Source of the DNA: Cristatella mucedo
Lineage: Eukaryota; Bryozoa; Phylactolaemata; Cristatellidae
NCBI GenBank assembly: GCA_009760855.2
Contig: WPIO01000083.1
Span: forward strand, 652,001-716,000
DNA: 64,000 bases
Direction of reading: 5' to 3'
Position 1 is the stretch's first letter; every line of letters starts with the position of its first letter. Below, one piece after another: positions 11,950-64,000 of this stretch. A program made the translations under genes and the position numbers. Below the pieces are notes generated by a model. That model was given only the letters and a program-made list of their open reading frames with translations, ran no database searches and was not told where the DNA came from.

Positions 11950-14300
11950 GGTCCTGTTCCTCCTTGACCTAATCCTAGCGTCGCTGCTGGCGATTAAGGA
12001 GCTCGAAGCGACCTACTAAGGCGAGCAGACGCCACCTGTCCGAGAGCTGAATTTCTGTCTCTCGAAGTGATGAACGTCCCAGAGAGCCAAAAAACGTCAC
12101 GTGCTTGCAATGATGAGACAGCGGATGCAGCGGATGCGCGAGCAGCGTGCGCGCGCAGAGAAAGGGCCGAGCGCCGAGGAAAACGCGCAAGGGGAAGCTA
12201 GTGCAAAGAGCTCGGTAGCTAAAATCTAGACTGCCGCGATCCGTTGGCGAATGCCATCGTTCAGAGGTGGCTCGGATGCATCTCGGCAGGCGCGGATCGA
12301 TAAGATTTCGCATTTCGCACCGGTCGAAAAAAATTCCAATCATTTCGCGTCGTGGTCAGGGGGATTGCTATCTTGTAGACATTTCTATATGGCGAGTCCA
12401 GGTTTTTTCCTAGCTCTTTTCGCATCAGCGGCACCAGAGTGAAAAGCATTAAATCGCTTGGCAGCCGCTACCCCCTCCGTTTTGGCTTCCGGTTAGAGTC
12501 CTCGATTCTAAAATCCGCACCGCTTTCTCGCACAGCATGCAGCTGTACGAGCTGCGGAGTTTCGTCCTACGTTACGAGCCCGAACCGGATACGAGCACGG
12601 GGCGAGTCCACGAATTGTTGCCCACTTACGTGGCGTTCAGGCGTCTTCGGGAGAAGAAAAGCCGCCAAAAACTCGTCGACTGGATTAGAACCCTGACTCC
12701 CGTAAAGGTTCAGTGCACAGGCTTTTGCACCAAAGTAGAGGCAGCTCCCCAAAAAGCGTTCTGAGGATGCGCAGCCCGCAGCTGAAGCACGCCGTTGGCA
12801 CAGCAATAATCACTATAGCCGATCAACATTGAACACCTGGGTACGAACTCTAATCCGCACGCTTTCGCACCCTGGATTTTTTGCAAACTGATAGCGGGAA
12901 TCTCGCCCGTTTCGATGCATTCACCACTAATGACATGCCAAAGCCGAATGGCTTCAGACTCCCGCACAAAAGCACCGAAACCTCACATTTTCTCGTAAGA
13001 AAACTTTTAATACGCCCCGCCATGTGCTAAGCAGATCGTCTTTAGACAGCCGAAGTCCGCAATGCAAGTATAGCGCGGACGCTGAGAACGCCAGCTAATA
13101 CTGAAAAGATGTACCGAGGCTATCCGAAAACTCGCAACGAAGTACCAGGCGGACAATTCTTTCTTCCCTAATTCTTCTATTACCAAACTATTACTACGCG
13201 TCGGCGTGTGGGCTAATTATCCTGAACCGCTTATGTGCAAATCTTCATTCTCGTACATCGCCGCTGAGAATGAAGTCAACGAGCAAGGCCCAGTCACAGT
13301 GTCACATGAGGCTTCTAGACGCGCAACAGCAACAACAACGCAGAGCAACAATGCCCGAGTCGTGCACCGAGTTACTGCAGTTGCGCTATGCGCAAGTTCG
13401 TGCACGAAAGAGGCGGCATAAAAATGGCGCCTCAACCTAGCTGCGCCACGGCAGACTGCAGAGGAATGCTCAAGCTTCCGGCTCGTTCGTGTAGACCGGC
13501 GGCGGCCGTCGCGCCGCTGGCGGCGGCGGCGGAGCGAAGCGAGCAATTCTCTTCGCTGCACTCCGCGCGCGCGCGAGGGCGGTCGATGTGGCTCTAATCT
13601 GCTCCGCGCTCATTCAGCGGTCGATAAGAGGCCGATCGCATTGTATCCTCTCATCTGCCAGCCGGGGGCGAGAGCGTCACGTCTCGTATTAGTGCCGCTC
13701 CATTTTTCAATTCAAAGGCTGCGATATCGACGCTAAGACGCAGCAGCGAACCGAGTGCTATTAACTTTCTGGGGTCGCAATTAACATCGCAAGCGCGAGG
13801 GCTTTCGAACGCGCGCGCGCGCGCCGTCTGCTTTCAACAATCGTCGACGTTGCTCAGGCAATTGGTTTTCTGCTCGAAAAATCCCGTTTTCAGTCCTAAC
13901 AAGGTAAATGCGTAGGTAGCGTCAATTGCAGCGCAATGGCACTTTCAATTCTGAATTTTTAATTTAAACAAAAGTTCTTGCGGTCCGTTGCACTGAAGCG
14001 GCTAATCGCAGTAGAACAGCGACGGCGGAGCTTTTCACTTGTGAAGAACGACGTTGCTGTACACTGGGTGTAACGGCTTCAGCTGAAGTCCATGTCCTTA
14101 GGCCGCAAGCGCAGCTTTCGAAACGCCGCTTGTGCTTGCCGACGCGCGACGAATACGAGTACAGCACCTTGGGCCTTGGTTCGCCGCGTCACACACGGAG
14201 TGCAGAGGCTTCCGCGCCTGGACAAAACTAGGCCGCAAGCGCGCAGCGCCCGCAGCGGTGCGAGAGTCTCAGCCGACAAGCGACCAATACCTGTGAAGCT
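11950..14300. other. Second CpG-rich domain
   Basis: GC- and CpG-rich, with GCG and GGC runs (for example 13,498-13,580) and a CG-repeat run near 13,811-13,825. Many overlapping ORFs without domains. It may mark a promoter or first exon of an unrecognised gene; the candidate exon at 12,537 lies inside it. Confidence 0.45.
12537..12701 (+). CDS. Candidate orphan exon, unknown product
   Basis: Not a recognised family. The frame starts ATG right after an acceptor-like CTTTCTCGCACAG and reads MQLYELRSFVLRYEPEPDTS, later LPTYVAFRRLREKKSRQKL and DWIRTLTP. A GTAAAG donor-like site follows at 12,702. Codons are GC3-rich and the peptide has a natural mix of aromatic, charged and aliphatic residues, unlike the surrounding Arg/Ala-rich shadow frames. 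The open frame itself continues to a TGA at 12,762. No second exon was found, so this is a suggestion only. Confidence 0.25.
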
Positions 14301-14895
14301 CTTGAGATTTTAATAACGGCTGAAGACCGGTAGCTGGAGCACCGATGCACGCAAATACGCTGGACAGTGGCAGAGGGCGGCAGTAACGAAGAGCGGCCTC
14401 GAAAAACCAAGTCCACGTTAGAAATGTGGTCGGAAGTTCCGAGGATTTTAGTATGTAAAACAAAAACATTGAGAAAACACTTTGGCAAATCATTTTTAAC
14501 CCCTAAATAAACTAGAAGCTACACAGTTGTGAATGACAAATTTACCGATCTTAGCATCACAAACGATCATGGAAGATATCGGCTAGGTCAGTTCGGTCAG
14601 CTCCGGCTAGGTCAGCAGACACTCAGGCCAACCTTCCAAAGCAAAGTTAGAGTTGTCCGTGAAGTTTTTTAAACGTGGATTTCCATATAATATAATATAA
14701 TATATAATCCATCGCTAATCTCCATATAAAACCTTTCGCTTCCACTCGCCATTGTCGATCGGCGAGTTTTCACAGCGATGAATATGGAACCGATAGATCA
14801 AAAAAGAGACTAGAGAAAAAGTGAGCATATCGCAGACAACAAAAAGTAAAACCAGCAACGAAGGAAGCCACTCAGAGCCGCCGCTATGCCAAAAG
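14301..14895. other. No gene seen; AT-rich patch
   Basis: Includes a TATAATATAATATAATAT patch at about 14,686-14,708 and a short repeated GGCTAGGTCAG unit (14,581 and 14,604). Confidence 0.5.
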
Positions 14896-15276
14896 TCAAC
14901 AGAAACTTCGCATGCGAAAAATTCTTAAACATGAAAGATTGTAAAAAGAAGCTCGGGAGGTAGCTGCGTGCTGTAAAAGCACAGTGAACAACATCTCACT
15001 GAACTCAGTGAAGACCTCAAAAACAGAAAGAGACTGGAGGTAGAATTTGAGCCTTTCATTACTCAGCTCGTGGTATGAAGTCCTAGGCACTAGGTACAAG
15101 GGTTCCATCAGGTCAGCAGACTCCCTGGCCTCCTTCATTGCAATGCAGCATTGAAGTTTCTGTGATTTTTCACTGGTACAAGCTAGCAAGCTATGCAGAA
15201 AGCCCGCTTCAAGAATCGTGGCCAGAGTCTGTGCGTGCACGTCCAGTAGGTACCGCCAAAGGCAGGCGCAGCTAGA
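14896..15276 (-). CDS. Orphan ORF, unknown product
   Basis: Unrecognised. From an ATG at 15,276 it encodes about 126 residues: MSSCACLWRYLLDVHAQTL, then helical-looking leucine-rich sequence (SNERLKFYLQSLSVFEVFTE). The composition is plausible for protein, but there is no known motif, no conserved neighbour and no splice structure. It may be chance. Confidence 0.2.
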   Translation of the reverse strand, partial: SSCACLWRYLLDVHAQTLATILEAGFLHSLLACTSEKSQKLQCCIAMKEARESADLMEPLYLVPRTSYHELSNERLKFYLQSLSVFEVFTEFSEMLFTVLLQHAATSRASFYNLSCLRIFRMRSFC

Positions 15277-15908
15277 CATATTCCATTTCAACTACGAGAC
15301 TGTACGTGGCAGCTGCACGTGCGAATTAGAAAATGATCTCCCTTTTTTTTTACTTTTGACGCAAACCTCATCATCGCCGTACCGTCGCATTCACGCATCG
15401 ACATATTTGTTGAGCAGAGCACGGTGGCAATAGTGAGAGCGCCCACACTTAAATATAACAAGCCCGCGTCGTTAATGAAAAGCAGCCTATCGCATGGCCA
15501 CAGAGTGGCACGTGTTTCCAACGGAAACTATAGCGTACAACCCACTTCCAAGCCTGCACTCATCTCGAGGCGAATGCGCATAGGTAATGAGAGAACGGAT
15601 TGGAGTTGCTAGGCTTTTAAGTCGTTTCATTGCGGTTAACCCTAATGCAGGTCAAACCTCCCTGAAGTCCACCGTCCGCCACCGTCGGATGCGGATATCG
15701 GCGGGTCAGCTTGCTCAGCCGAAGGCAGTCGTGGAAATTCAAGCTACAGAGAGCGCGAGCACCAGCGGAAGCCGCGAAGCTGCTGTGCGACTGAACGCGG
15801 AGAAATAATTTCCCCTCGAACGGTGAAAAATCTTGCAACCGCCGGGTTTCCGGCCGGCCGAGTGCTCTATTTACCGACTGGGCTGTCGAGACTACTGTCG
15901 CTTAGGCG

Positions 15909-16093
15909 TATCGTGATGGCACACTGGGTAAGGTGGCTGCTTTTCACGACCTCGGTCGCGAGTCGTGGGTTCGAATCTTGAAGTGGGCGGGCGATTGTAT
16001 GTTGCCGCGGCAAGCGGTGGAGATAGCCGTATAGGCTCTTCTGTCGCAATACAGAAGAGGCTGCTAAATCAGCTGGTATTTTTATTTTTTTTA
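15909..16093 (+). repeat. SINE, family S1 (best sense copy)
   Basis: tRNA-derived SINE. The A-box-like part is GATGGCACACTGGGTAAGG and the B box is GGGTTCGAATC. The body holds the AAGCGGTGGAGATAGCCGT segment. The 3' end has a perfect 9-bp hairpin (16,036-16,044 with 16,051-16,059, CTCTTCTGT/ACAGAAGAG), then AAATCAGCTGGTA and a T-rich end. Confidence 0.85.
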
Positions 16094-17239
16094 GGCGTTT
16101 GACGCTGGAGTTTAAGCCCTCAGCTTTTAATAGCTGCTAGCGCACTCGAGCCGAATCCCCGTACGCACCTGGCGAACGAATGCTGCCTAGTCTCGTTAAT
16201 TACGGTAACGCTTGCACGCGCAATGCGAATGCTGAGCGACCCGACCATTTCCTGCCTCAACACACGTCTGAGCGCCTCGAGAACTTCACACACCGACAGC
16301 CGGGAGGTGAAGCCCGCTCATTATGCACCCAGCCCCGAGTTAGAGGTAAGGCGTGACCCAGCTGAGCGATCCAGGTGCGTGACCACCTAATGACCACACC
16401 ATACGTTATTTGCCCGCGAGCTGGCGTACTTTATTTTTGTTATTATACTCATTACTGTAGCTTTTTTTTGCAAGTACCCGAAAGGTTCTGTTATGTAGAT
16501 CAAATATAGCGCGCCTGTAAGCAGCGTGCGGTCCTTAGAGAAGACAGTGTGGCTTCATTGTTGGATGCACCAGCTATTTCATTTCAATTTAATTGTGTTT
16601 TCAGAATTAGTCTCGGGGGTTGATTCCTGCAGCCGAAAACTCTTTATTTCCAGCTGTAAGAAAGTAATCTGCTGCTATATTTATGGGGATGCTTAATCAG
16701 CTGCACTTTGCTTTTTAAAATAGGGTCACACCTCTTAGCTGGGTTGCATGGTACATGAAAGCGTAGTTGTTGAGCTCTAAAATTAGAGAGATTCGATGTA
16801 GATACCCGTATAAAATAGATGCCCGTATAAGACGTTTCAGGCGCTTTCATAGTGAATAATCTGTTCATTTTAGGGTTGGCATCTTATTTTACTTCAATTA
16901 AGACCTAGCCAGTTCGCGTACATTTCTAGGGGATCAAAACTTGCCGTTTAAGAGAAAGAATATAAGTAAGCAATTATTGGAATTCTAATTATTGTAGCAT
17001 GAAATTTAGCATAATTTTGCTCTCTTTAACATTTTCAGTCTTTTTCTGTCTCTCTCGAAGTCGACAGCAGTAATATAATGATGTCCTACCTAAAAATTCA
17101 AGGTCACGAGTAGCATTAACATCTTACACATACGTCACAGACAATCGTGCATGCTATCACTATGTATCACGCGAGGCTCTTCCGCAATGCTATGGTGCTG
17201 CCATGTAAATTACATTATTTCTCGCCCATACGAACGAGA
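16094..17239. other. No gene seen
   Basis: AT-rich unique sequence ahead of the Tigger element. Confidence 0.5.
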
Positions 17240-17241
17240 TA

Positions 17242-19674
17242 CAGTCAACCTCGATTATAAGCAACTCGCTTATAAGCAAATCTCGGATATAAGCAACCTA
17301 TGGCCGTGTCCCGATATCTTGTCTCATCTTTAACACATGGAGAGCCTTGGTTAAAGAAAACTCGGTAATGAGCAAGCCATTTTCTGCTCCTGGCACCACA
17401 TTTTCCTCACTTATAATCAAATTATAACCAAATGAATCCGTTTCGTCTGATCAAGTCGCCTGTCTGCGTAAAATAATATTAAAAATTGTGACTTTATGGT
17501 TTATGTAAGTATTTTTTAGGTATTTCTTGCTTGTGTTTGTGCCTTCTTAATGTGTTTGCGGCGGTAACGTCACGTGTCTTGACTATTCGAGACGCGTGAA
17601 TGGCTAGTACGTACGTAAGGAGAAGCGCCGCCGCAGACGTGGTCGCTCGCAGTGATAGAATCAGACCCGTGCGGCCCAACGAGATGGCGGTAGTATTGTG
17701 ACAAGTCGGTGAGAAGGTTTGTTCAATAATATACGTAGGTCAAGTGTGTTCATCGGCTTTCCGCTCACAAAATGTTAATAATCTAGTATCTTCATCAATT
17801 TTCTCATCTTTCCAATTCTTTGATTGATAAAGTGAAACGTGGAAAAGGGTTCTTGGCTCGAGCACGATCGGGTTGGAAAGTTTGCTATAATTTTTACATA
17901 AATTGAAGCATTCGAAATAATTCGATCGATGAGTAATAATAATATGTCATTGGTAAATTAAAAATATCCGTATTGCATTTTCAGAATTATGGCGGAAAAG
18001 GAACCGGAGAAGAGGAAGGCTGTGACGTTGAAAGAACAACTTGATATTGTTGATGGGTTAAAGATGAGCAAGGTGAAAGACATTGCGTTTCAGTTCAATC
18101 GTGATCCATCGATAATTTCCAAAATCAAAAGAGACGAAGACACAATACGAGAAAAAGCGCTGAAAGCGGATATTTAAATTGAAAGCGGCAGCGAGCGCAA
18201 TTCAAGTTACGAGAAAGCCGACGATTCGCGTGGTTTCAATCAATGCGGGTTCAGAACGCTTCGATTAACGGACCAATAATGATGGAAAAAGCTCTTCGAT
18301 TGGTGAATACGCTCGCATGCGACGAACCATCGGGCGCTTGGCTCAATCGATTCAAGAAGAAGCATAAAATCGAATTCAAGTCAATTCATGGCGAACGAGC
18401 TGCAGCGGACGAAGAGGGTGCCGAACAATGGGTCAAAGAAGTAGTGCCTGGCTTAATCAATGGATTCGAGCCGAATTATATTTTCGATGCGGATGAATTG
18501 GCATTGTTTTACAAGGCAACGCTGACTCGCACATTAGCTGTGGCGGGTGACAATCCGATTGGCGGCAAAGTTAAAAAACATTTGTGTAACACTTTTATTT
18601 CTCCGCAATAGCACCGGAAACTAGGAAAAGGTCTTCACCATTGGAAAATGTGAGAAGTCCGGATGCTTTTACATTGCCAGACGGCCGTTGCCGTATTAAG
18701 CCAATCATAAATCGTCGATGACCAGTGATATCTAGACGGATATTTTGAAGAAATTTGATCGGGAATTTTGAAAACAAAAAACTATCATGTTTGTGGATAA
18801 CGCTGCGTGCCATGAGATTCACGCACCGCTCAAAAACATTAAAATAATGTTTATGCAGCCGAATACAAAAGCTCTGCTTTAACCGTTAGACCAAGGGATT
18901 ATTCGAGCTGCGAAGGCTCATTATCGAATGCAAATTATGCGAAAAGTGTAGCAAGCCATCGAAAACGGGACGTCAGCGATCGATCTTTCGAAATCGGTGG
19001 ACGTTTTGAAGGCCAAGCACATACTGAATTGCGCGTGGTTTCTCGTTCCGCCAACCACCACCCCCAACTGCTTTCAAAAAGCGGGATTTAAAATTCGGCG
19101 AAGATATTGACCAAATCGAAATGAGCGATCAAGACGAAATTGATGCTCAAGAAATCCAGGCCCAAGGATGACAAGCCTGCGGTTTAACATCGAACGATTT
19201 TGACGCATACTTAAACATAAACAACGAGATCGATAGCTTTGGCACATTGACCGACGGGAGATCTGCGACGAGGTGACACGAAAGCGCATAAACACTTCAG
19301 AGGGCATTGAAGATAAATAAGATGACGATATTGCAATCGACTAGAATATTCCCCAGAAGATTTCTCATTCAGACGCCCTGAAATTGCTGGCTACGGTTCG
19401 TCAAAATTGAAAGAGAATTTCACTGAATAATATGTTTTTTATCTTTTTGAAGACATGATTGAGAAAGACGCTTTGAAGAATCGCAGTCAGAGCATAATTA
19501 CAGATTTTTTCGCTGCTTTAGATTCATTATATGATAAACTTCGGTTATAAAAAAAAACTTTTGAATAAAATAACGCTTGAACATCGTCTAAAAGTAACCT
19601 TGTCTGTAAGCAACATCGGTTACAAGAAACTTTTTACAATGGGTTTTCAGATTGCTTATATCGGAGGTTGATTG
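17242..19674 (+). mobile_element. Tigger/pogo-like DNA transposon, 2,433 bp, both ends present
   Basis: The left end starts CAGTCAACCTCGATTATAAG and the right end is its imperfect inverse (CAATCAACCTCCGATATAAG on the minus strand). TA dinucleotides at 17,240-17,241 and 19,675-19,676 fit the TA target duplication of the Tc1/mariner superfamily. Several ATAAGCAA motifs follow the left terminus. The length and the CENP-B-like transposase fit Tigger. Internal lesions make it non-autonomous now. Confidence 0.88.
17989..19550 (+). pseudogene. Tigger/pogo transposase, broken
   Basis: Transposase of the CENP-B/jerky type: N-terminal DNA-binding helix-turn-helix plus DDE integrase core. Seen: LKEQLDIVDGLKMSKVKDIA (psq-type HTH) in the first frame, which ends at a TAA at 18,175. 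The second frame (18,243-18,611) has the CENP-B second DNA-binding part (SGAWLNRFKKKH) and the first catalytic Asp in IFDADELALFYK. The second Asp is in FVDNAACHE near 18,790. The third is in PLDQGI near 18,886, just after an in-frame TAA (18,880-18,882). The C-terminal frame ends FFAALDSLYDKLRL before TAA at 19,548. At least three frame breaks or stops separate these parts, so it is dead. Confidence 0.85.
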
Positions 19675-19676
19675 TA

Positions 19677-20624
19677 GTTGGACCGTATTAGCAAAGCATT
19701 CACTTATAACGAACATCACGTGAAATGTAAGTCATATATTGAGACAAGTAGATCGACAGATCACCTTTAAAAAGACATGGCACCAATGTCACATTCGTTT
19801 AGCCACACGAGCTACTTCATCTTTCTTGCAAAATTTGGAAACTTCCTCATGTTAAAATAACCAGATTAGTGCATTTACAAGAGATTCTTATCGGCTCTAA
19901 TCTTATGTATCTGGTTCTACAAGTTATAAATAATATGGTTATAAATAATATAGTTATAAATAGTTATAATAGTTACAATAGTTATAAAGTCATAAGTTAC
20001 AAGTTACAAGTTACAAGTTGTACAAGTTATAATCATATGTATCCGGGTGTCATAATCTGTGGTCTAGGCCTTATAATAGGCCATATGAGGTAACGGTTCA
20101 GGAATTGGACTGAAGGCCCGTTAGTAGGTATACGTGGCACCCTAGTGCAGTAGAATATACAGCTATACGTCGCGGACGCACACTTATTATTAGGTATGGG
20201 TAGCCTCGATGTCTGCCGCGCTCAGCTATTATGCATGCGATTATCGGCGCTGCAGCTACAACTTGTGAGCCGTGCGTCGAGGCGTTAGTTCACACGTATG
20301 CAAATTTTAGCACTTTTATGTATGCTCTGTGTAGTTTGACATTCTCTAAGCGGCAGGTACGCGATACCATACAGAACACTGAAATCAACACCTCTTTCAT
20401 TAGGCATCCGATCCGAGTCAAGCAACCAGCTAACGAAGTCGTCTCCGACATAGTATTATTCCAGCATCATCTCCCGGCGTCAAAGACGTCTATTCACATG
20501 GACGCCGCAGCGGGCCAGTACGCAACTGTCTGCCCGGCGTCCTCGACCCGGGCCTTTACCGCCCGTTACTTATATACCACTGTCATAAATCGCAACAGCG
20601 CATTATCCAACGACAGTGTCATTA
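19677..20624. other. Spacer between inverted Tigger copies; low-complexity patch
   Basis: Contains a degenerate array of TTATAA and AGTTACA units at about 19,925-20,035. A 162-codon frame (20,231-20,719) runs antisense into the Tigger copy and has no domain, so it is treated as chance. Confidence 0.55.
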
Positions 20625-21296
20625 CTTTAAGACGACGTTCAAGCGTTATTTTATTCAAAAAGTTTTGTATAACCGAAGTTTATCATATAATTAACCTAAA
20701 GCAGCGAAAAAATCTGTAATTATGCTTTGACTGCGATTCTTCAAAGCGTTTCTCTCAATCATGTCTTCAAAAAGATAAAAAAAAAAAACATATTATTCAG
20801 TGAAATTCTCTTTCAATTTTGACGAACCGTAGCCAGCAATTTCAGGGCGTCTGAATGAGAAATCTTCTGGGGAATATTCTAGTCGATTGCAATATCGTCA
20901 TCTTATTCATCTTCAATGCCCTCTGAAGTGTTTATGCGCTTTCGTGTCACCTCGTCGCAGATCTCCCGTCGGTCAATGTGCCAAAGCTATCGATCTCGTT
21001 GTTTATGTTTAAGTATGCGTCAAAATCGTTCGATGTTAAACCGCAGGCTTGTCATCCTTGGGCCTGGATTTCTTGAGCATCAATTCCGTCTTGATCGCTC
21101 ATTTCGATTTGGTCAATATCTTCGCCGAATTTTAAATCCCGCTTTTTGAAAGCAGTTGGGGGTGGTGGTTGGCGGAACGAGAAACCACGCGCAATTCAGT
21201 ATGTGCTTGGCCTTCAAAACGTCCACCGATTTCGAAAGATCGATCGCTGACGTCCCGTTTTCGATGGCTTGCTACACTTTTTGCATGATTTGCGCT
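20625..21296 (-). mobile_element. Inverted 3' fragment of a Tigger element
   Basis: Reverse complement of about 18,930-19,590 with only scattered mismatches. A 77-codon antisense frame at 20,916-21,149 is identical in translation to 19,074-19,307. It carries the same lesions, such as the TGA in CAAGGATGACAAGCC. It lacks the terminal inverted repeat: homology stops near 20,625, before the right end. Confidence 0.9.
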
Positions 21297-21484
21297 TAAT
21301 AATGACTCAAAATAGTAGCCACACTCTGCTTGTGGGAAGGACTGTAGTTTCGAAGCCGAATCAAGCGTGTCGGTAACAATTTTAAGCCCTTCTCAGCCGC
21401 CGACGTCTCACGGCGTATGCAACCACATAGGATAGCTATCCAACAATGCACATGCGTACCAGTAGTTTTTTTTGCAATAGACAA
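21297..21484 (-). pseudogene. Diverged Tigger-like transposase remnant
   Basis: The minus strand continues the transposase frame upstream of the near-identical part: QSVATILSHY aligns with QGIIRAAKAHY of the intact copy, preceded by a weak LPP-NTT-like stretch. Divergence rises abruptly at about 21,290. Confidence 0.45.
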
Positions 21485-22247
21485 TGCTGCATGAGTCTAG
21501 AGCTTGGCCTAACACGCAGGAAAATGTATTACCACCGGGAGGCCGGCTTCTCCCGGTCATTACGGGACTAAGCGAGCGCTCATTCCGCTATGCACGCGCT
21601 GCTTCAGCCGCATGAGATAAATGGTTAGCCAATGTAATTTGACAAAATATGACTAGGAAATTTTTTCCAATGTGTCGGCAGGTCTGTCTCCGTGTTGAGA
21701 AAAGAGCATCTCAGCAGAGCATCCAGAATACTGTATTCTGACCATAGATATACTGTGGTTCAGGCCACTGACATTACGTCAGCGGCTCCAGCCCTCCAGA
21801 GATGCGGTTTCTGAACCCTCTCAGTAGGACAAAAACTAACAGAACTGTAGTATGAATCACTGCGATGATGATAGCTGGCAGAAAGTAGCCTGCACTTTAA
21901 TGAGTACTCTCTCTAAATTCATAAATAGGTGATAAAGACTTTACCACCGACGAAAGCCGGAAGCTATAAGTGGGCGGGTATAAAAGTAAGTCATTATCGA
22001 TTCTGCCGGCGACCACTATTAGGGAATTTCACTACAACTGTCAGTCTAATTAACATTAGGTTATATTTAAATGAACCAAAGTAAATTATCCCATAAAAAA
22101 TGCCAACATTGCAATGCAAGTTAGAGCTGTATTGTCAGTGCACATCCGTCTGAGCGAGTATCTGCGCCTGCTGCCCACGAGTGCCTTTCCTGTATTGGTT
22201 ATAGTGCTGCTAGCTCGTAGCGGCGTTATTCATGCTACAGAACGAAG
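21485..22247 (+). promoter_or_regulatory. Upstream region of EIF5B (5'UTR/promoter expected)
   Basis: The 760 bp before the start codon should hold the promoter and 5'UTR by position. No clear TATA box or TOP-like start was identified. Moderately CpG-containing at 21,540-21,610. A possible acceptor AG is at 22,239-22,240. Confidence 0.35.
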
Positions 22248-63281
<41,034 letters not shown>

Positions 63282-64000
63282 GTGAGCCGTGTTGCTATCG
63301 CCTACACTTAGCGATATGCACTGTCTTGGCTATACAGTTTTTAGTACATCGGCATATTATTTTGAACTGCTGTGTCTAATGGCTGGCTGTGAGTCATGGT
63401 TATCAAAGCTGAAAGTTTTTAATTAAGGATGCACCCCGGCTACTTTTAGCCACGAAATCTCATACGGCATGCAGCTAAGCTAACCTTTACTTTTAGTAAG
63501 CGGTGCCTTGACGAATGTGGGTGCGTTTTGTATGTGGCATGTTACATAAGTAGCCTTCACAATTTGGTGAGCTAGTGAGAACGATGTATTAATCCAAAAT
63601 TCAGAATGACATTAGAAGAGACTGGCTCGTAATGTATATGCTTTATATGTAATCCCGTGTTTAACCCGTGTTAATTTGCATTTTAGTGAGTGTCGAGACA
63701 AAAGGAGTAAGTGCATCTAGATGCATCTCTCTAAAAGGCAGTGAAATATATGACAGCAGTTAAGTAATGGTATGGGATTGTAGTATGGCCTGGCTGTGTT
63801 GCAGGGTGGTTGCACCGGTGCAGGTGATGGTTAATGAAGAATCAGTGCATAGCATGCATGGTTGGGATTTTTTGACAACAGGACAAAGATTCAAAGCCTA
63901 CTGAGGGCATTATAATAATTTTTACAACCGTGTTTGCCGAGGCTTCGATCGCTTCCGGGTTTTGGTGTGGCTAGGATTTGAATCCCGTTGAATATCTGGG
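63282..64000 (+). other. EIF5B intron 23 (continues beyond window)
   Basis: No further exon recognised; the next expected coding segment (rest of domain II) is absent up to 64,000. No repeat family seen. Confidence 0.6.

Noticed and set aside
20231-20719. 162-codon ORF
   Set aside because: No domain; its end is antisense to a Tigger remnant and its composition looks random.

Overview
The window is animal nuclear DNA. It has one long intron-rich housekeeping gene on the + strand, surrounded and invaded by non-LTR retrotransposons, tRNA-derived SINEs, Tc1/mariner-superfamily DNA transposons and long dinucleotide repeats. GT-AG introns, L2/CR1-type LINEs, SINEs with tRNA-like heads and a Tigger/pogo element point to a metazoan, probably an invertebrate. 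The species cannot be named from the sequence alone. No rRNA gene, intact tRNA gene, CRISPR array or bacterial-style operon is visible.

Right two thirds (22,248 to the end): the gene is EIF5B, the ribosome-dependent GTPase that joins the 60S subunit to the 40S initiation complex. I place 23 coding exons in continuous phase, giving 3,222 nt or 1,074 codons. They run from an ATG in a good Kozak context through a long Lys/Glu/Asp-rich N-terminal half, a coiled Arg/Lys/Glu segment, an Asp/Glu-rich linker, all five G motifs and the start of the second beta-barrel domain. The final third of the protein, roughly 350 residues by comparison with the family, lies beyond the window. The introns carry most of the LINE sequence. 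LINE family A has a nearly complete copy in intron 6 and several truncated copies. LINE family B is older, with 3' ends in introns 4 and 21. There are two SINE families; family S2 carries the same 3' hairpin tail as LINE family A.

Left third (1 to about 22,200): no gene could be firmly identified. It holds degenerate S1 SINE copies, orphan LINE/SINE tails, GA-rich microsatellites, two CpG-rich domains (about 7,080-9,520 and 11,950-14,300), a 50-bp perfect palindrome, a candidate orphan exon, and a 2,433-bp Tigger/pogo transposon with both terminal inverted repeats and a TA target duplication. About 1 kb beyond the Tigger element lies a near-identical inverted copy of its 3' part.

The most interesting points are the palindrome, the inverted Tigger pair with shared lesions, the LINE/SINE tail sharing, and a (TG)n tract directly at the 3' splice site of EIF5B exon 23, which may influence splicing. 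I found no clearly new gene system. The organism assignment, the transposon clade names and the candidate exon outside EIF5B are inferences.
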